Counted from the first letter of the stretch, positions 1-9,182 are shown. The stretch: 64,000 nucleotides of DNA from Fulvivirga sediminis (GCF_016757215.1 NZ_JAESIY010000006.1:124001-188000); one strand, 5' to 3'. The notes: generated from the sequence alone by a model not told the origin. Numbers and translations are program-made.

Positions 1-236
1 GTGAATATCACATAAGGCTTATGGGTAATAGCCTCTAGCACATCAAAACCATTCATACCCGGCATTTGTACGTCCAGAAATATGAGCTTGGGCTTCATTT
101 TATCTATTTTATCTACCGCCTCTTGTCCTTTAGAGCACTCGGCTATAACCTCTATTTCAGGATACGGCTCCAGAAATTCCAATAATAAATCTCGAGCCAA
201 TTTTTCATCATCTATAACTAAGCAATCTATCTTCAT
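1..236 (-). CDS. LytTR-family response regulator, N-terminal part (cut by window edge)
   Basis: The visible 78 residues, starting at the ATG at 234-236, form a CheY-like receiver domain: an acidic pair (VIDDE, residues 8-11) and the phospho-acceptor aspartate at residue 55 in a FLDVQMPGMNG context. The rest runs off the left edge, so the output domain is not seen. A LytTR DNA-binding domain is inferred only because the gene lies 24 bp downstream of a LytS-type histidine kinase on the same strand, the usual pairing in Bacteroidota. It probably receives phosphate from that kinase and acts as a transcription regulator in the cytoplasm. Confidence 0.85.
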   Translation of the reverse strand, partial: MKIDCLVIDDEKLARDLLLEFLEPYPEIEVIAECSKGQEAVDKIDKMKPKLIFLDVQMPGMNGFDVLEAITHKPYVIF

Positions 237-260
237 AAGTTCTTCAATTTAATAATTTTT

Positions 261-1373
261 TTAAACCGCTTCCAGTTTTCTCTGCTCATCTCTCACTTCC
301 TCCCAGTTAGAGGGTAAGGTAAAGCTAACAGAATAACCATATTTTCCTGCATTAATATGCAGACAGGCCGACTTCCCATAGGTACTTTGAAGCCTTTTAT
401 CAGAATTTTTAAGACCAACTCCAGAAGACTTGCCATCGAGCACCTTCTTAGCATTGATCCCTAGTCCATCATCTGTAATTTCAAAGTAGATTCCAAATTC
501 GGTACGTTTAACGATCATCCAAATAGTTCCTCCATCTTCTTTGGGACCTATTCCATACTTCACTGAATTTTCCACTAACGGTTGTAACACCATTGGGGGT
601 ATTTCCACACTCAAGCAAGTAGATTCTACCTCAGTAACATAACGTAACCGCTCTCCAAATCGCACTTGCTGTATCTTTAAATAATTTTCAATAAAATCCA
701 ATTCATGAATAAGCCTTACATTTTGCCCTGAATGCGAATCCAAAGCATATCTGAACACATCAGAAAGCTGCGTGATTACCTTCCGGGCTTTCTCTTTATT
801 AGAGCTAATTAGCGTGCTAATAGAGTTTAGCGTATTAAAAAGAAAGTGAGGATTGATTTGTGATTTCAATAAAGAAAGCTCCATCTCTTTGTTTTTCAAG
901 GCTAATTCGCTCTTCTCCTGATCTTTTCGCTGTAAGCTTTCAAAATACCGGATAACATAATATACGGCCACTGTAATCAAGTATTGATCATAAAACCGCA
1001 TAGCTTCGAAACTAAGCAGGTCTTGCATATACTCTTTCCAATCATCCAAATAAACTCTTCCATCCAAATAATAATCAAAGTAGTAAGAAAAATAGCTTAT
1101 GACCATGAAATACACGACCAACCCGCACAAATGCCCTGCTACCTGAAAAGGAAGACGAAATTTAAAAAGCCAATTACTATAGATAAAAGTGAGCGCTATA
1201 AGAATACATATAGCTTCAAAAAGATAAAACCCATTCCACAGCACCGCATTATTATATGGCTGCAATATTTGCCATTTCATAATAGATCCTATGGTATAAT
1301 TAATGGCATACCAGGCACATATCAGCAAATAGGCTATCTTCCAGATCCTGGGTATCTTCTCTATAATTCTCAA
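261..1373 (-). CDS. LytS/YehU-type sensor histidine kinase
   Basis: 370-residue inner-membrane sensor kinase. Four hydrophobic segments lie around residues 11-30, 43-66, 76-99 and 128-144, followed by a short coiled stretch and the His_kinase domain, with the phospho-accepting histidine at 176 in a SQINPHFLFN motif. The C-terminal ATPase part carries PPMVLQPLVENSVKYG (N box) and a DDGLGI glycine box. There is no large extracytoplasmic domain, so it probably senses a membrane or small-molecule signal. The start is TTG at 1371-1373; an in-frame TAA lies a few codons upstream and the next ATG would cut the first membrane segment. It precedes its presumed response regulator by 24 bp. Confidence 0.9.
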   Translation of the reverse strand: MRIIEKIPRIWKIAYLLICAWYAINYTIGSIMKWQILQPYNNAVLWNGFYLFEAICILIALTFIYSNWLFKFRLPFQVAGHLCGLVVYFMVISYFSYYFDYYLDGRVYLDDWKEYMQDLLSFEAMRFYDQYLITVAVYYVIRYFESLQRKDQEKSELALKNKEMELSLLKSQINPHFLFNTLNSISTLISSNKEKARKVITQLSDVFRYALDSHSGQNVRLIHELDFIENYLKIQQVRFGERLRYVTEVESTCLSVEIPPMVLQPLVENSVKYGIGPKEDGGTIWMIVKRTEFGIYFEITDDGLGINAKKVLDGKSSGVGLKNSDKRLQSTYGKSACLHINAGKYGYSVSFTLPSNWEEVRDEQRKLEAV

Positions 1374-1594
1374 GACAGAATATTTTTATTCAATATAAAT
1401 TCAATAAAAAGAATTAAAGTTAAACTCAAAGATATAACTTTATCTATTCAAGACGTTTTTTTAAATACATCATTATAATTAAAAACTTACAAAACAATCA
1501 TTTTGATTTAATATAGGGAGATTATATATTGATTAATTGTGGTTTCGTTTTGATATTTGTCACACGTGGCTTTAAGTTCTATCGCTAAAATCGT

Positions 1595-2812
1595 ATGCGC
1601 CTGCTTTGTTTTCTAATATTAATTATTTTATCACCCGTACTTTGTCAAGCTCAGGCTACTATAACCATATCAGGAAAAATAGTAGACAAAGAGACCAATG
1701 ACCCTCTCATTTTTGCTTCTGTAGGCATTAAAGGAGAGTCTATAAGTACAGTTTCTAACGCATTGGGCGAGTTTGATTTTCATATACCTGCAGATTATAA
1801 AAATAAAATACTTGTTATAAGAATGCTCGGATATGAAAATGTAGAAACCAACATCCGAAGCCTTCCACAACAAGATACAATAATATTTGCCCTCAAAAAA
1901 GCTGTACAGCTACTAGATGAGGTTGTTATTCAAGATTCTCTTAGTGGTGGAGATATAGTAGGCATTGCATTTTCTCGTATTGATCAGAATTTTCCCACCA
2001 CTCCTTTTCTATTAGATGGATTTTACCGTGATCTCAAAAAGATAGGTGGCACGTATTATTCCTTATTAGAAGCCGCTGTAAAAATTTATGACGAAGATTA
2101 TAAAGAGCCTAGAAACAAATATAGACTAAGGGAGCGTGTAGCCTTGGTAGAAGTACGCAAAAGCTATGGTTATAATAATAAATTCACCAATTACTTTGAC
2201 CAGAATAACCTGCTTGAAGACCTTCTTCTCAATAATAATATACGTTATCGTCAATTTCCCGACGCCCAAGAATTCTATGACGACTTCAAAAGAGAACGTA
2301 TTACCTATTACAACGGACATAGAGTTTTTGTAGTAGCTGCGTCTAGAGATTACTCCTTAAAGCTATATATAGACACTAAGTCTTATGCCATTATTCGCCT
2401 GGAGCTAGAACAGATATACCCTAAGGATTATATTATAAAAAGGAAAAACAAAGCTGTGAGTAAGTACATCAGTGATAGGAAGGTTATTGATTTCAAAGAA
2501 TACGAAGGAAAAATGTACCTTAATTATATGAAGTTAATATCAAAAGTAAACTGGTATGACGCAAAAACAGATACACTTAAATTTGAAACAGAACTCTATC
2601 AAGAACTTCTAATTAATGAGATTCATACCTCGCCAGAACACCGCATAGCCAACACTAGAAAAATGAGACGATATGGCCTTCAGTATCAAGATGAAAAATA
2701 CAATAAAAGCTTTTGGGAAAATTACAACGTAATTAAGGATACTCCTCTTGACAAAGAAATAATGGCAGATTTGGAAAGACAAGGCAACCTAGAAGATCAA
2801 TTCGATTATTAA
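1595..2812 (+). CDS. Secreted protein with CarboxypepD regulatory-like domain
   Basis: 405 residues with an N-terminal signal peptide (cleavage likely after CQAQA, about residue 20). Residues 23-110 form a carboxypeptidase regulatory-like beta-sandwich (ISGKIVDKETNDPLIFASV... FASVGIKG, RMLGYENVE), the domain that heads many Bacteroidota outer-membrane proteins. The remaining 290 residues are mixed and soluble-looking, resembling the DUF5686-type or peptidase-associated modules that follow this domain in secreted proteins, but I cannot assign a family. There is no TonB barrel. It is transcribed alone, divergent from the histidine kinase, and is followed by a good hairpin terminator. Probably periplasmic or outer-membrane attached; function unknown. 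Confidence 0.8.
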   Translation: MRLLCFLILIILSPVLCQAQATITISGKIVDKETNDPLIFASVGIKGESISTVSNALGEFDFHIPADYKNKILVIRMLGYENVETNIRSLPQQDTIIFALKKAVQLLDEVVIQDSLSGGDIVGIAFSRIDQNFPTTPFLLDGFYRDLKKIGGTYYSLLEAAVKIYDEDYKEPRNKYRLRERVALVEVRKSYGYNNKFTNYFDQNNLLEDLLLNNNIRYRQFPDAQEFYDDFKRERITYYNGHRVFVVAASRDYSLKLYIDTKSYAIIRLELEQIYPKDYIIKRKNKAVSKYISDRKVIDFKEYEGKMYLNYMKLISKVNWYDAKTDTLKFETELYQELLINEIHTSPEHRIANTRKMRRYGLQYQDEKYNKSFWENYNVIKDTPLDKEIMADLERQGNLEDQFDY

Positions 2813-2920
2813 TCGGCGAATACCGCTGCTCAACGTCCCAAACATCAACTCTAACGATCATCACTTTCTGATTTTTAAAGAAAAGCCGTACTTAGTATCA
2901 ATTAAAGCCAACTATAGACA

Positions 2921-2965
2921 ACAAAAACATCCGTGAGCCTAGGTGCCACGGATGTTTTTTGTTTT
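2921..2965. terminator. Bidirectional rho-independent terminator
   Basis: A stem of about 15 bp (2921-2935 with 2947-2962; core AACATCCGTG / CACGGATGTT) with an 11-nt loop and T-runs on both strands. It separates the converging secreted CarboxypepD-like gene and the heptose kinase gene and can serve both. Confidence 0.85.
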
Positions 2966-2979
2966 AAAAGCATTTCACT

Positions 2980-3972
2980 TTATATCCAACCTTGCTTTGA
3001 AGCTTCTTTTAATAGTGAGTCCTTATTAATTGGCACCACACCTATATGCTCACATACTAACCCTCCTCCTAAATTAGATAATGCGGCTATTAAAAATGGG
3101 GGTAAACCAAGAGCTACACACATTGCAGCTATACTAATTACGGTATCTCCTGCACCAGACACGTCTGATATTTCTCTCATATGAGCAGGCACCAAATGTT
3201 TTTCTCCTTTATAGGAAATAAAAACACCTCTTTCAGAAAGTGTAATCAAACTTCCTTCGCTTTCGAGCTTTTGGGTGAGCTGCTCTACTGATTTTTCGAT
3301 GGCCTTTTGATCATGTTTTTCAAAATCTACTTTAAGACCTTCTTTTAGTTCCTTCAAGTTAGGCTTGAAAAAAGTGACCTTTTTATAATGGAGAAAATTT
3401 CTTTTTTTAGGATCAACTACTGTAGGAATACCCTTTGCACGAGCCATATCCACAGCTTTAGCAATCAACCCTTTACTAAGTACGCCTTTGTCATAATCTT
3501 CAAATATTACCACATCGGCCTTTTGTATTAGCTCTTCTATTTTCTGAGTAACCGCGGCTTCTTCCTTTTTATTAAGCAAGGCGTCCGTTTCCTCATCTAC
3601 TCGCACTACGTGCTGATGAGAAGTCATCACTCTGGTTTTTACTGTGGTAGGACGGCTATCACTGACTACTATACCTTCCGCAGAAATAGCCTTTTCTTGT
3701 AGGCGGCCAATGAACCGTTTGCCACTTTCATCATCTCCTACTACAGCACATAACAGAGGCGTAGCCCCTAATGATTGTACATTGAGCGCCACATTAGCCG
3801 CACCGCCCAGCCTAAAATCTCTTTTTGTGGTTCTTACTACAGGCACGGGAGCTTCTGGAGAAATCCTCTCCACCACTCCCCATATATAGGCGTCTACCAT
3901 AACATCGCCTATAATTAATACCTTTAAATTATTGAATGACTCGAATATCTCTTCTACTGAGCGGTACGACAT
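2980..3972 (-). CDS. rfaE1: D-glycero-beta-D-manno-heptose-7-phosphate kinase (PfkB family)
   Basis: 330-residue ribokinase/PfkB-fold kinase. Visible marks are the substrate-binding GGAANVALN motif (residues 56-64), the PEAPVPVV segment (39-46) typical of RfaE/HldE, and the DVSGAGD catalytic/anion-hole motif at 270-276. The adenylyltransferase half of the bifunctional HldE is absent, so this is the stand-alone kinase (RfaE1) form. In the known pathway it phosphorylates heptose-7-phosphate to the 1,7-bisphosphate on the way to ADP-heptose for LPS-like glycans. It follows the aminotransferase gene by one base, so the two are cotranscribed, though they share no obvious pathway. Confidence 0.88.
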   Translation of the reverse strand: MSYRSVEEIFESFNNLKVLIIGDVMVDAYIWGVVERISPEAPVPVVRTTKRDFRLGGAANVALNVQSLGATPLLCAVVGDDESGKRFIGRLQEKAISAEGIVVSDSRPTTVKTRVMTSHQHVVRVDEETDALLNKKEEAAVTQKIEELIQKADVVIFEDYDKGVLSKGLIAKAVDMARAKGIPTVVDPKKRNFLHYKKVTFFKPNLKELKEGLKVDFEKHDQKAIEKSVEQLTQKLESEGSLITLSERGVFISYKGEKHLVPAHMREISDVSGAGDTVISIAAMCVALGLPPFLIAALSNLGGGLVCEHIGVVPINKDSLLKEASKQGWI

Positions 3973-3973
3973 T

Positions 3974-5185
3974 TTATGATAATAGACTCAACACTTCTTT
4001 AATCTTCTTAAGAGCTTCTTTCAACTCTACTTCTGACGCGGCGTATGAAAGACGAATACAATTAGGATCTCCAAAAGCTTCTCCTGTTACTAGAGACACG
4101 TGCGCTTTGTCTAAAATATACATGCAAAGGTCAGTGGCATTATTGATTTGAACACCTTCAGCAGATTTTCCAAAGTAACTACTTACATCAGGGAAGAAGT
4201 AAAAAGCACCTTTAGGCATATTAGTTTTGATACCAGGTATATCAGAAAGTAAATCAAAAACTAATTGTCTACGCTCTTCATAGGCCTTTTTCATTTCAAA
4301 AGTAGGGCCTAAATCACTAGTTAGTGCTGTAAGCGCTGCTCTTTGCGCTATAGAACAGTTAGCTGATGTAAACTGTCCTTGCATCTTCGTACAGCCTTTA
4401 GCCAACCAAGCCGGAGCTCCTATGTACCCTACTCTCCAGCCTGTCATGGCAAAACCTTTAGCAAAACCATTTACAGTTACCGTTCTATCTACCATTCCAG
4501 GAAGAGATGCGATACTCACTTTCTCTTCAGTATAGTTAATATGCTCATAGATTTCATCAGCAATAACAACAATGTTATCATGCTCTAATATAACCTGAGA
4601 CATTTCTTCCAGTTCCTTTTTAGTAAATACAGAACCCGTAGGATTACAAGGAGATGAAAATATTACTGCTTTAGTTCTATCTGTAATAGCTTCTTTTAAC
4701 TGCTGTGCAGATGCCTTAAATTCATTTTCGATAACTCCCTTAATAAATACCGGCTTACCTTCTGCCAATTCAATTAGAGCTGAATAGCTAACCCAGTATG
4801 GAGAGTATACAATCACTTCATCTCCAGGATTAAGCAAGGCAAACATAACATTAGCTATGGATTGCTTCGCGCCATTAGATACCACTATGTTTTCTGGCTG
4901 GTAAGAGATATTATTTTCTTCTTTGAATTTCTTTACAATAGCCTCTCTTAAATCCTGATAACCAGGAACAGGAGGGTAAGCAAAATACTTACCTTCGTCA
5001 ATCGCCTGTTTAGCTCCTTCCTGAATATGCTTAGGGGTCTTAAAATCGGGTTCTCCCAGACTTAGACTAATAACATTAATTCCCTTGGACTTAAATTCCC
5101 TGGCCTTAGCCGCCATAGCTAAAGTTGCGGATTCCTCCATGTTTGCAATTCTGTCAGACAATTGAAAGGTTAGTAATTCACTCAT
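3974..5185 (-). CDS. PLP-dependent aspartate aminotransferase family (class I/II)
   Basis: 403 residues, the usual length of the AspC/AspB Igamma group. The PLP-binding lysine is K243 in GFAKGFAMTGWRVGY; N181 in the PCNPTG motif, D210 and Y213 (ADEIYEH) complete the cofactor pocket. The YPPVPGYQDLREAI segment (70-85) is typical of bacterial aspartate/prephenate aminotransferases. It transfers amino groups from aspartate (possibly also prephenate or aromatic amino acids) to 2-oxoglutarate in the cytoplasm; substrate range cannot be fixed from sequence. Start ATG at 5183-5185, with a TACTTTTG -7 element about 26 bp upstream. It leads the two-gene unit with rfaE1. Confidence 0.9.
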   Translation of the reverse strand: MSELLTFQLSDRIANMEESATLAMAAKAREFKSKGINVISLSLGEPDFKTPKHIQEGAKQAIDEGKYFAYPPVPGYQDLREAIVKKFKEENNISYQPENIVVSNGAKQSIANVMFALLNPGDEVIVYSPYWVSYSALIELAEGKPVFIKGVIENEFKASAQQLKEAITDRTKAVIFSSPCNPTGSVFTKKELEEMSQVILEHDNIVVIADEIYEHINYTEEKVSIASLPGMVDRTVTVNGFAKGFAMTGWRVGYIGAPAWLAKGCTKMQGQFTSANCSIAQRAALTALTSDLGPTFEMKKAYEERRQLVFDLLSDIPGIKTNMPKGAFYFFPDVSSYFGKSAEGVQINNATDLCMYILDKAHVSLVTGEAFGDPNCIRLSYAASEVELKEALKKIKEVLSLLS

Positions 5186-5210
5186 TTTGATTTTATTTTT
5201 AAAAACGGGT

Positions 5211-5218
5211 CAAAAGTA
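5211..5218 (-). promoter_or_regulatory. Bacteroidota -7 promoter element (aminotransferase gene)
   Basis: On the minus strand this reads TACTTTTG, an exact TAnnTTTG match, 26 bp before the ATG. A TTTG candidate for the -33 box lies at 5242-5245, at 23 bp spacing, slightly longer than usual. Confidence 0.5.
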
Positions 5219-5369
5219 TAGATTCTACCAAAGAGTTACCACAAAATTGAAATACTTTTAATGAAACCCTTATATTGATAGAAGAACGTTCAATGAAACT
5301 CTTTATTTAAATCTAATAATTATGATTTAACAAATTATTATCAGATTATTAATCGCTTTACTTTAAGCG

Positions 5370-5984
5370 TCAATCTTTAGCGTAAGCTGTTCTACTCAAA
5401 ATACTCCTTCCCAAAGTAATTTCATCAGCATACTCAAGCTCACCTCCAATAGGTATCCCCCTGGCGATAGTACTCAATTTCACCTCGTATTCTTTTAGTT
5501 TTTTAGTAAGATAAAAAGTGGTAGTATCGCCTTCCATCGTAGAACTTAAAGCAAAAATCACCTCTTTTACTGCTCCATGAGAATCTTTCACTCTATTTAC
5601 CAGAGCATCAATATTCAGATCTGATGGACCAACACCCTCAATAGGTGAGATTACACCTCCCAACACATGATACAACCCTGTATATTGAGATGTATTTTCA
5701 ATGGCCATAACGTCTCGAGTATCTTCCACCACACAAATGATAGATTTATCGCGTCTATGGCTCACACAAATATTACAAATCTCATCATCAGAAATGTTAT
5801 GACAATATTTACAATAGCGAATATTTTGCCTCAACTCATTGAGCGCATGGGAAAGGGCCAGCGTCTGATCTTCAGATTCCTTTAATAAATAAAGAGCCAA
5901 CCTCAGTGCTGTTTTTTTGCCTATGCCTGGAAGTTTTGAGATTTCTTCCACGGCTTGCTCTATTAATTTAGAAGGGTATTCCAT
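5370..5984 (-). CDS. recR: Recombination mediator protein RecR
   Basis: 204 residues, the standard RecR length. An N-terminal helix-hairpin-helix ([16 protein letters not shown], 15-30) is followed by a C4 zinc finger (C58, C61, C70, C73) and a Toprim domain beginning [14 protein letters not shown] (about 82-95), then a C-terminal region with [12 protein letters not shown] and [14 protein letters not shown]. Known role: with RecO (and RecF) it loads RecA on SSB-coated gapped DNA. The start ATG at 5982-5984 is preceded by an AGGTGAT-like ribosome binding site and a TATCTTTG -7 element at 5992-5999. It stands alone on the minus strand. Confidence 0.95.
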   Translation of the reverse strand: MEYPSKLIEQAVEEISKLPGIGKKTALRLALYLLKESEDQTLALSHALNELRQNIRYCKYCHNISDDEICNICVSHRRDKSIICVVEDTRDVMAIENTSQYTGLYHVLGGVISPIEGVGPSDLNIDALVNRVKDSHGAVKEVIFALSSTMEGDTTTFYLTKKLKEYEVKLSTIARGIPIGGELEYADEITLGRSILSRTAYAKD

Positions 5985-5991
5985 ATCACCT

Positions 5992-5999
5992 CAAAGATA
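5992..5999 (-). promoter_or_regulatory. Bacteroidota -7 element upstream of recR
   Basis: Minus-strand TATCTTTG matches TAnnTTTG exactly and lies only 7 bp before the recR ATG, implying a very short leader. No clean -33 TTTG is seen at 19-21 bp. Confidence 0.45.
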
Positions 6000-6113
6000 C
6001 AAGACTTGCACCTACATAAAAGACAAGGTAGAATGATTTAATTTAGATACAAAGATCCCATTACCAGACTGTTATCTGGGATTATTGCATTTTTTGAATT
6101 ATTAAAGGACTGG

Positions 6114-6389
6114 CTAAACTACCTGAGCGTCGATCCCTGCTTCACAAATAGCCTCTTTCATAGGCTTTAAATTAGCTAGAGATCCCTTCTTTACAGAACA
6201 CTTCCCATTGTAGTGTATGATATATGCACACTGCTCAGCCTGAGTGGTACTATGTTTACATACTCTCACCAATGTTTCAATAACATGATCAAAAGTATTC
6301 ACGTCATCATTGAACACCATTAGGTCACGTACACCATCAACATCCTCTAAGACATCAACTAATTCTTCTTCTTTATATCCAAAATCCAT
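6114..6389 (-). CDS. clpS: ATP-dependent Clp protease adaptor ClpS
   Basis: 91 residues from the ATG at 6387-6389. The core LMVFNDDVNTFDHVIETLVRV is the ClpS signature, with the N-degron pocket residues of the NDD(V/N)xT segment, followed by QAEQCAYIIHYNGKCSVKKGS. Known role: delivers N-end rule substrates to ClpAP in the cytoplasm. A longer reading from a TTG at 6414-6416 is possible (100 aa), but that TTG lies within a TACTTTTG -7 promoter element, so the downstream ATG is preferred. Divergent from the symporter gene that follows. Confidence 0.92.
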   Translation of the reverse strand: MDFGYKEEELVDVLEDVDGVRDLMVFNDDVNTFDHVIETLVRVCKHSTTQAEQCAYIIHYNGKCSVKKGSLANLKPMKEAICEAGIDAQVV

Positions 6390-6413
6390 AAAGTGAGCTT
6401 TAGCGTTACTTGT

Positions 6414-6421
6414 CAAAAGTA
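6414..6421 (-). promoter_or_regulatory. Bacteroidota -7 element upstream of clpS
   Basis: Minus-strand TACTTTTG, exact TAnnTTTG match. Transcription would begin near 6407, which rules out the TTG start at 6414-6416 and supports the ATG at 6387-6389. Confidence 0.5.
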
Positions 6422-6461
6422 AAAAAAAATTAGAACTTTAGCCCGAATTAGACCACAATTT

Positions 6462-7925
6462 ATGACCCCTACTTTAGTACTATCTGTTATTGCAATCTAT
6501 TTTGCTGTATTAATCCTTATCTCCTTCATTACAGGAAAAAACACGGATTCTAAAACATTTTTCACTGCCAACAGGCAATCTCCATGGTATTTGGTAGCTT
6601 TTGGAATGATCGGAGCGTCTCTTTCAGGGGTAACATTCGTATCGATCCCTGGCTGGGTGGCATCTACTCAGTTTGGCTACATGCAAGTGGTACTGGGCTA
6701 TCTGGTAGGCTACTTGGTAATAGGAACCATTCTTATGCCTTTATACTACAAGTTAAACCTAACTTCTATATATGAATACCTAGAGCAGCGATTTGGCTTT
6801 TGGTCATACAAAACGGGGGCGTTCTATTTTATATTTTCTCGAATCATAGGCTCTTCATTCAGGTTATTTTTAGTATCGGGCGTATTACAATTTGCTGTTT
6901 TTCGTCAGCTGGGTGTAGACTTCTCAGTAACGGTATTAGTAACCATTGCCCTGATCTGGATTTACACCTTTAGAAGCGGCATAAAAACTATTGTATGGAC
7001 AGATACTTTGCAAACACTATTTATGATAACAGCCGTAATTACTGTTATCTATCTGATCAGCCAGGATTTGAACCTTTCTGTTAATGGAATGATCAGCGCA
7101 GTAAAAAGTAGTGAATATTCAAAAGTCTTATTTTGGGATTGGAAAAGCAGCAACAACTTTTTCAAGCAATTCATTTCAGGTGCTTTCATCGCTATTGTGA
7201 TGACTGGCCTTGACCAGGACATGATGCAAAAGAACCTTACTTGCAAAACTATAGGAGAAGCACAAAAAAATATGTTTTGGTTTTCCATCATTTTAGTATT
7301 TGTGAACTTACTTTTCCTTACCATGGGAGCTCTTTTATATATGTACGCAGGTGCAAATGGCATAGCTATACCTGAAAAATCAGATGATTTATTTCCATTA
7401 TTAGCGCTTAACCATTTTACATTATTTGCGGGAGTAGTATTTTTATTAGGAATTATAGCAGCCGCCTATAGCAGTGCAGACTCTGCTCTTACAGCGCTAA
7501 CTACTTCATTTTGTGTAGATTTTCTTAATTTCAACCCACAAGACGACTCTCCTGAAACTCAGAAAAAACAAAAGAAAACGAGGTTAATGGTTCACTTATC
7601 CTTTTCTTTTATACTTTTTTTGGTGATTATTATTTTTAAAGAAATCAATAATGAAGCTGTAATCAGTTCGGTATTTAAAGCTGCCGGCTATACCTACGGG
7701 CCATTGCTCGGACTTTATTCCTTTGGCCTTTTTACCAAACTGGAGATTAAAGACAAATGGGTACCAGTGGTATGCATTATATCACCTGTCCTATCTTTAC
7801 TTATAAACAACTACTCTGAGAAACTATTGAAGGGTTATGAGTTTGGTTTTGAGATATTAATACTCAATGGAGCCTTTACTTTTGTCGGGTTATTGATGTT
7901 AGTAAAAAAGAAAAGCCGCCCCTAA
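6462..7925 (+). CDS. Sodium:solute symporter family protein (SSS/SLC5)
   Basis: 487 residues with about 13 hydrophobic segments, the SLC5 layout. Characteristic pieces: GKNTDSKTFFTANRQSPWY near the N-terminus, GMIGASLSGVTFVSIPGW in the first inverted-repeat helix, RSGIKTIVWTDTLQT, and TGLDQDMMQKNLTCKT. In the LeuT-fold family these carry a solute together with Na+ across the inner membrane; the substrate cannot be read from sequence. The stop codon lies in the loop of a strong GCCGCC/GGCGGC hairpin. Confidence 0.88.
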   Translation: MTPTLVLSVIAIYFAVLILISFITGKNTDSKTFFTANRQSPWYLVAFGMIGASLSGVTFVSIPGWVASTQFGYMQVVLGYLVGYLVIGTILMPLYYKLNLTSIYEYLEQRFGFWSYKTGAFYFIFSRIIGSSFRLFLVSGVLQFAVFRQLGVDFSVTVLVTIALIWIYTFRSGIKTIVWTDTLQTLFMITAVITVIYLISQDLNLSVNGMISAVKSSEYSKVLFWDWKSSNNFFKQFISGAFIAIVMTGLDQDMMQKNLTCKTIGEAQKNMFWFSIILVFVNLLFLTMGALLYMYAGANGIAIPEKSDDLFPLLALNHFTLFAGVVFLLGIIAAAYSSADSALTALTTSFCVDFLNFNPQDDSPETQKKQKKTRLMVHLSFSFILFLVIIIFKEINNEAVISSVFKAAGYTYGPLLGLYSFGLFTKLEIKDKWVPVVCIISPVLSLLINNYSEKLLKGYEFGFEILILNGAFTFVGLLMLVKKKSRP

Positions 7926-7940
7926 CCACAAAGGCGGCTT
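7913..7940 (+). terminator. Hairpin overlapping the symporter stop codon
   Basis: AAGCCGCC (7913-7920) pairs with GGCGGCTT (7933-7940) around a 12-nt loop that contains the TAA. The plus strand has no T-run after it, so termination is likely but weak; the minus strand side is T-rich (TTTTCTTTTTTAC). Confidence 0.55.
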
Positions 7941-8190
7941 CATAAGCTGTAAATACTAAAACCAACTAAATACAACTACAGCTTATTCTTAACCTAAACC
8001 TAACGTGTTTACATTAGCCAATAGGTGTGCCAACACATAAAAGCACTGTTTAAAAGAGGATTTTAATATTTAACAATTTAATTTTCTCCCATTTTAGGCT
8101 TATTAGTTTCATTTTGAGATTTTCTTATATATCTGACACTCATATGAAACCAATGACCTCAGATGGCCCCAACCGTTAGAACTCGGTTCT

Positions 8191-8231
8191 AAAAAAAGAA
8201 AAAGCCGACCTCAAATAGAGATCGGCTTTAA
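8191..8231 (-). terminator. Rho-independent terminator after the rhodanese gene
   Basis: Minus strand: TAAAGCCGAtCT... stem AAAGCCGA/TCGGCTTT around an 11-13-nt loop, followed by a long T-rich tract (TTTTTCTTTTTTT). It lies about 130 bp downstream of the rhodanese stop codon. Between the symporter and the rhodanese gene (7926-8359) I see only this and the hairpin at 7913-7940. Confidence 0.75.
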
Positions 8232-8359
8232 CACCCAAATTTAACACTCACTAAAACGAAAAATAGACAATCTATTAATGAATTTCGAAAGGAGATAATA
8301 CTAGGTGTGAATAAGAAAGATTAAAACAAAACCACAAGGCCTATTTACCATCGTTCCTT

Positions 8360-8695
8360 TCAAGAAGCTTTTCTCGCTCTTAAATCTCCATCAATGCTCT
8401 GAGCTTGTAGCTTACTAAATTCTTCATTCAGATTATAAATGTGGCTAAACCCTTCTTGCGCCATAATCATAGAAACCATTGCGCTCCTTCCTCCCATTCT
8501 ACAGTGTATAAAATAAGATTTACTCTTATCCAGCTTCTTCAATTCATCCAATTGAGTAGAAGGAATATTAAGAGCACCTTTCAAAGCCTCTAGTTTAAAT
8601 TCCTTCTCAGTTCTTACATCTAAAAGAATAGCAAATGGAGTAGAATTATAAAGCTCAACGAATTCTCTCGAATTCAAATTCCTGAAAGCCTTCAT
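8360..8695 (-). CDS. Single-domain rhodanese-like protein
   Basis: 111 residues, one rhodanese domain with no signal peptide. The catalytic loop is HCRMGGR with the active cysteine at residue 65, a six-residue loop as in sulfurtransferases rather than Cdc25-like phosphatases; LLDVRTEKEF (24-33) is the CH2A motif. Probably a cytoplasmic sulfur-carrier protein; the donor and acceptor are unknown. It is a single gene with its own terminator. Confidence 0.85.
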   Translation of the reverse strand: MKAFRNLNSREFVELYNSTPFAILLDVRTEKEFKLEALKGALNIPSTQLDELKKLDKSKSYFIHCRMGGRSAMVSMIMAQEGFSHIYNLNEEFSKLQAQSIDGDLRARKAS

Positions 8696-8846
8696 AAATT
8701 TTACTTAAATAATAGCGATTAACAATAATATGAAGTGTATTACCTAAGATTATGCCAATATTAAATTTGTTAAAATAAAGCCTATTTATTACATATGTAC
8801 TACATCTGCTATATACAAAATCAGGAAACCTCTTCCAATTCTGGGA

Positions 8847-9182
8847 TTATATAGTAAGTTCTTCTGAGGGGTTCCAAAAAGCCTGTTGAAAATTTTGAAT
8901 CATATCGTCTTTCACTTTCAATCCTTCCTCTTCCAACGCTTGCTGCATTTTTTCTGGAGGGCTAAAGTGCGCTTTACCAGAGAGCATACCTAAACGGTTT
9001 ACCACCCTATGCGCCGGCACATCTTCTAAGTTATGAGCGGCATTCATAGCCCAGCCTACCATCCTCGCACTTTTGGCCGCTCCTAGGTAGTGAGCTATAG
9101 CCCCATAACTGGTAACACGCCCTTTGGGAATAAGACGAACAACATCATAAACATCTTCAAAAAAACTTCCTTTATCAGCCAT
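8847..9182 (-). CDS. Alkyltransferase-like protein (ATL, MGMT-family without catalytic Cys)
   Basis: 111 residues covering only the DNA-binding half of O6-alkylguanine-DNA alkyltransferase. The helix-turn-helix GRVTSYGAIAHYLG (21-34) and the SARMVGWAM recognition segment with the conserved arginine (R40) are present. In place of the PCHRV active site it has VPAHRVVNRLG, with alanine 57 where the alkyl-accepting cysteine should be. This is the hallmark of ATL proteins (E. coli YbaZ, yeast Atl1), which flip out and mark O6-alkylguanine and hand it to nucleotide excision repair instead of repairing it directly. Confidence 0.9.
   Translation of the reverse strand: MADKGSFFEDVYDVVRLIPKGRVTSYGAIAHYLGAAKSARMVGWAMNAAHNLEDVPAHRVVNRLGMLSGKAHFSPPEKMQQALEEEGLKVKDDMIQNFQQAFWNPSEELTI

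Noticed and set aside
6053-6090. Hairpin CCAGA/TCTGG and ATCCCA/TGGGAT after clpS as a terminator
   Set aside because: Stem is short with no T-run on the minus strand; too weak to list.
6390-6416. TTG start giving a 100-aa ClpS
   Set aside because: The TTG coincides with a TACTTTTG promoter box, so it would lie upstream of the transcript.
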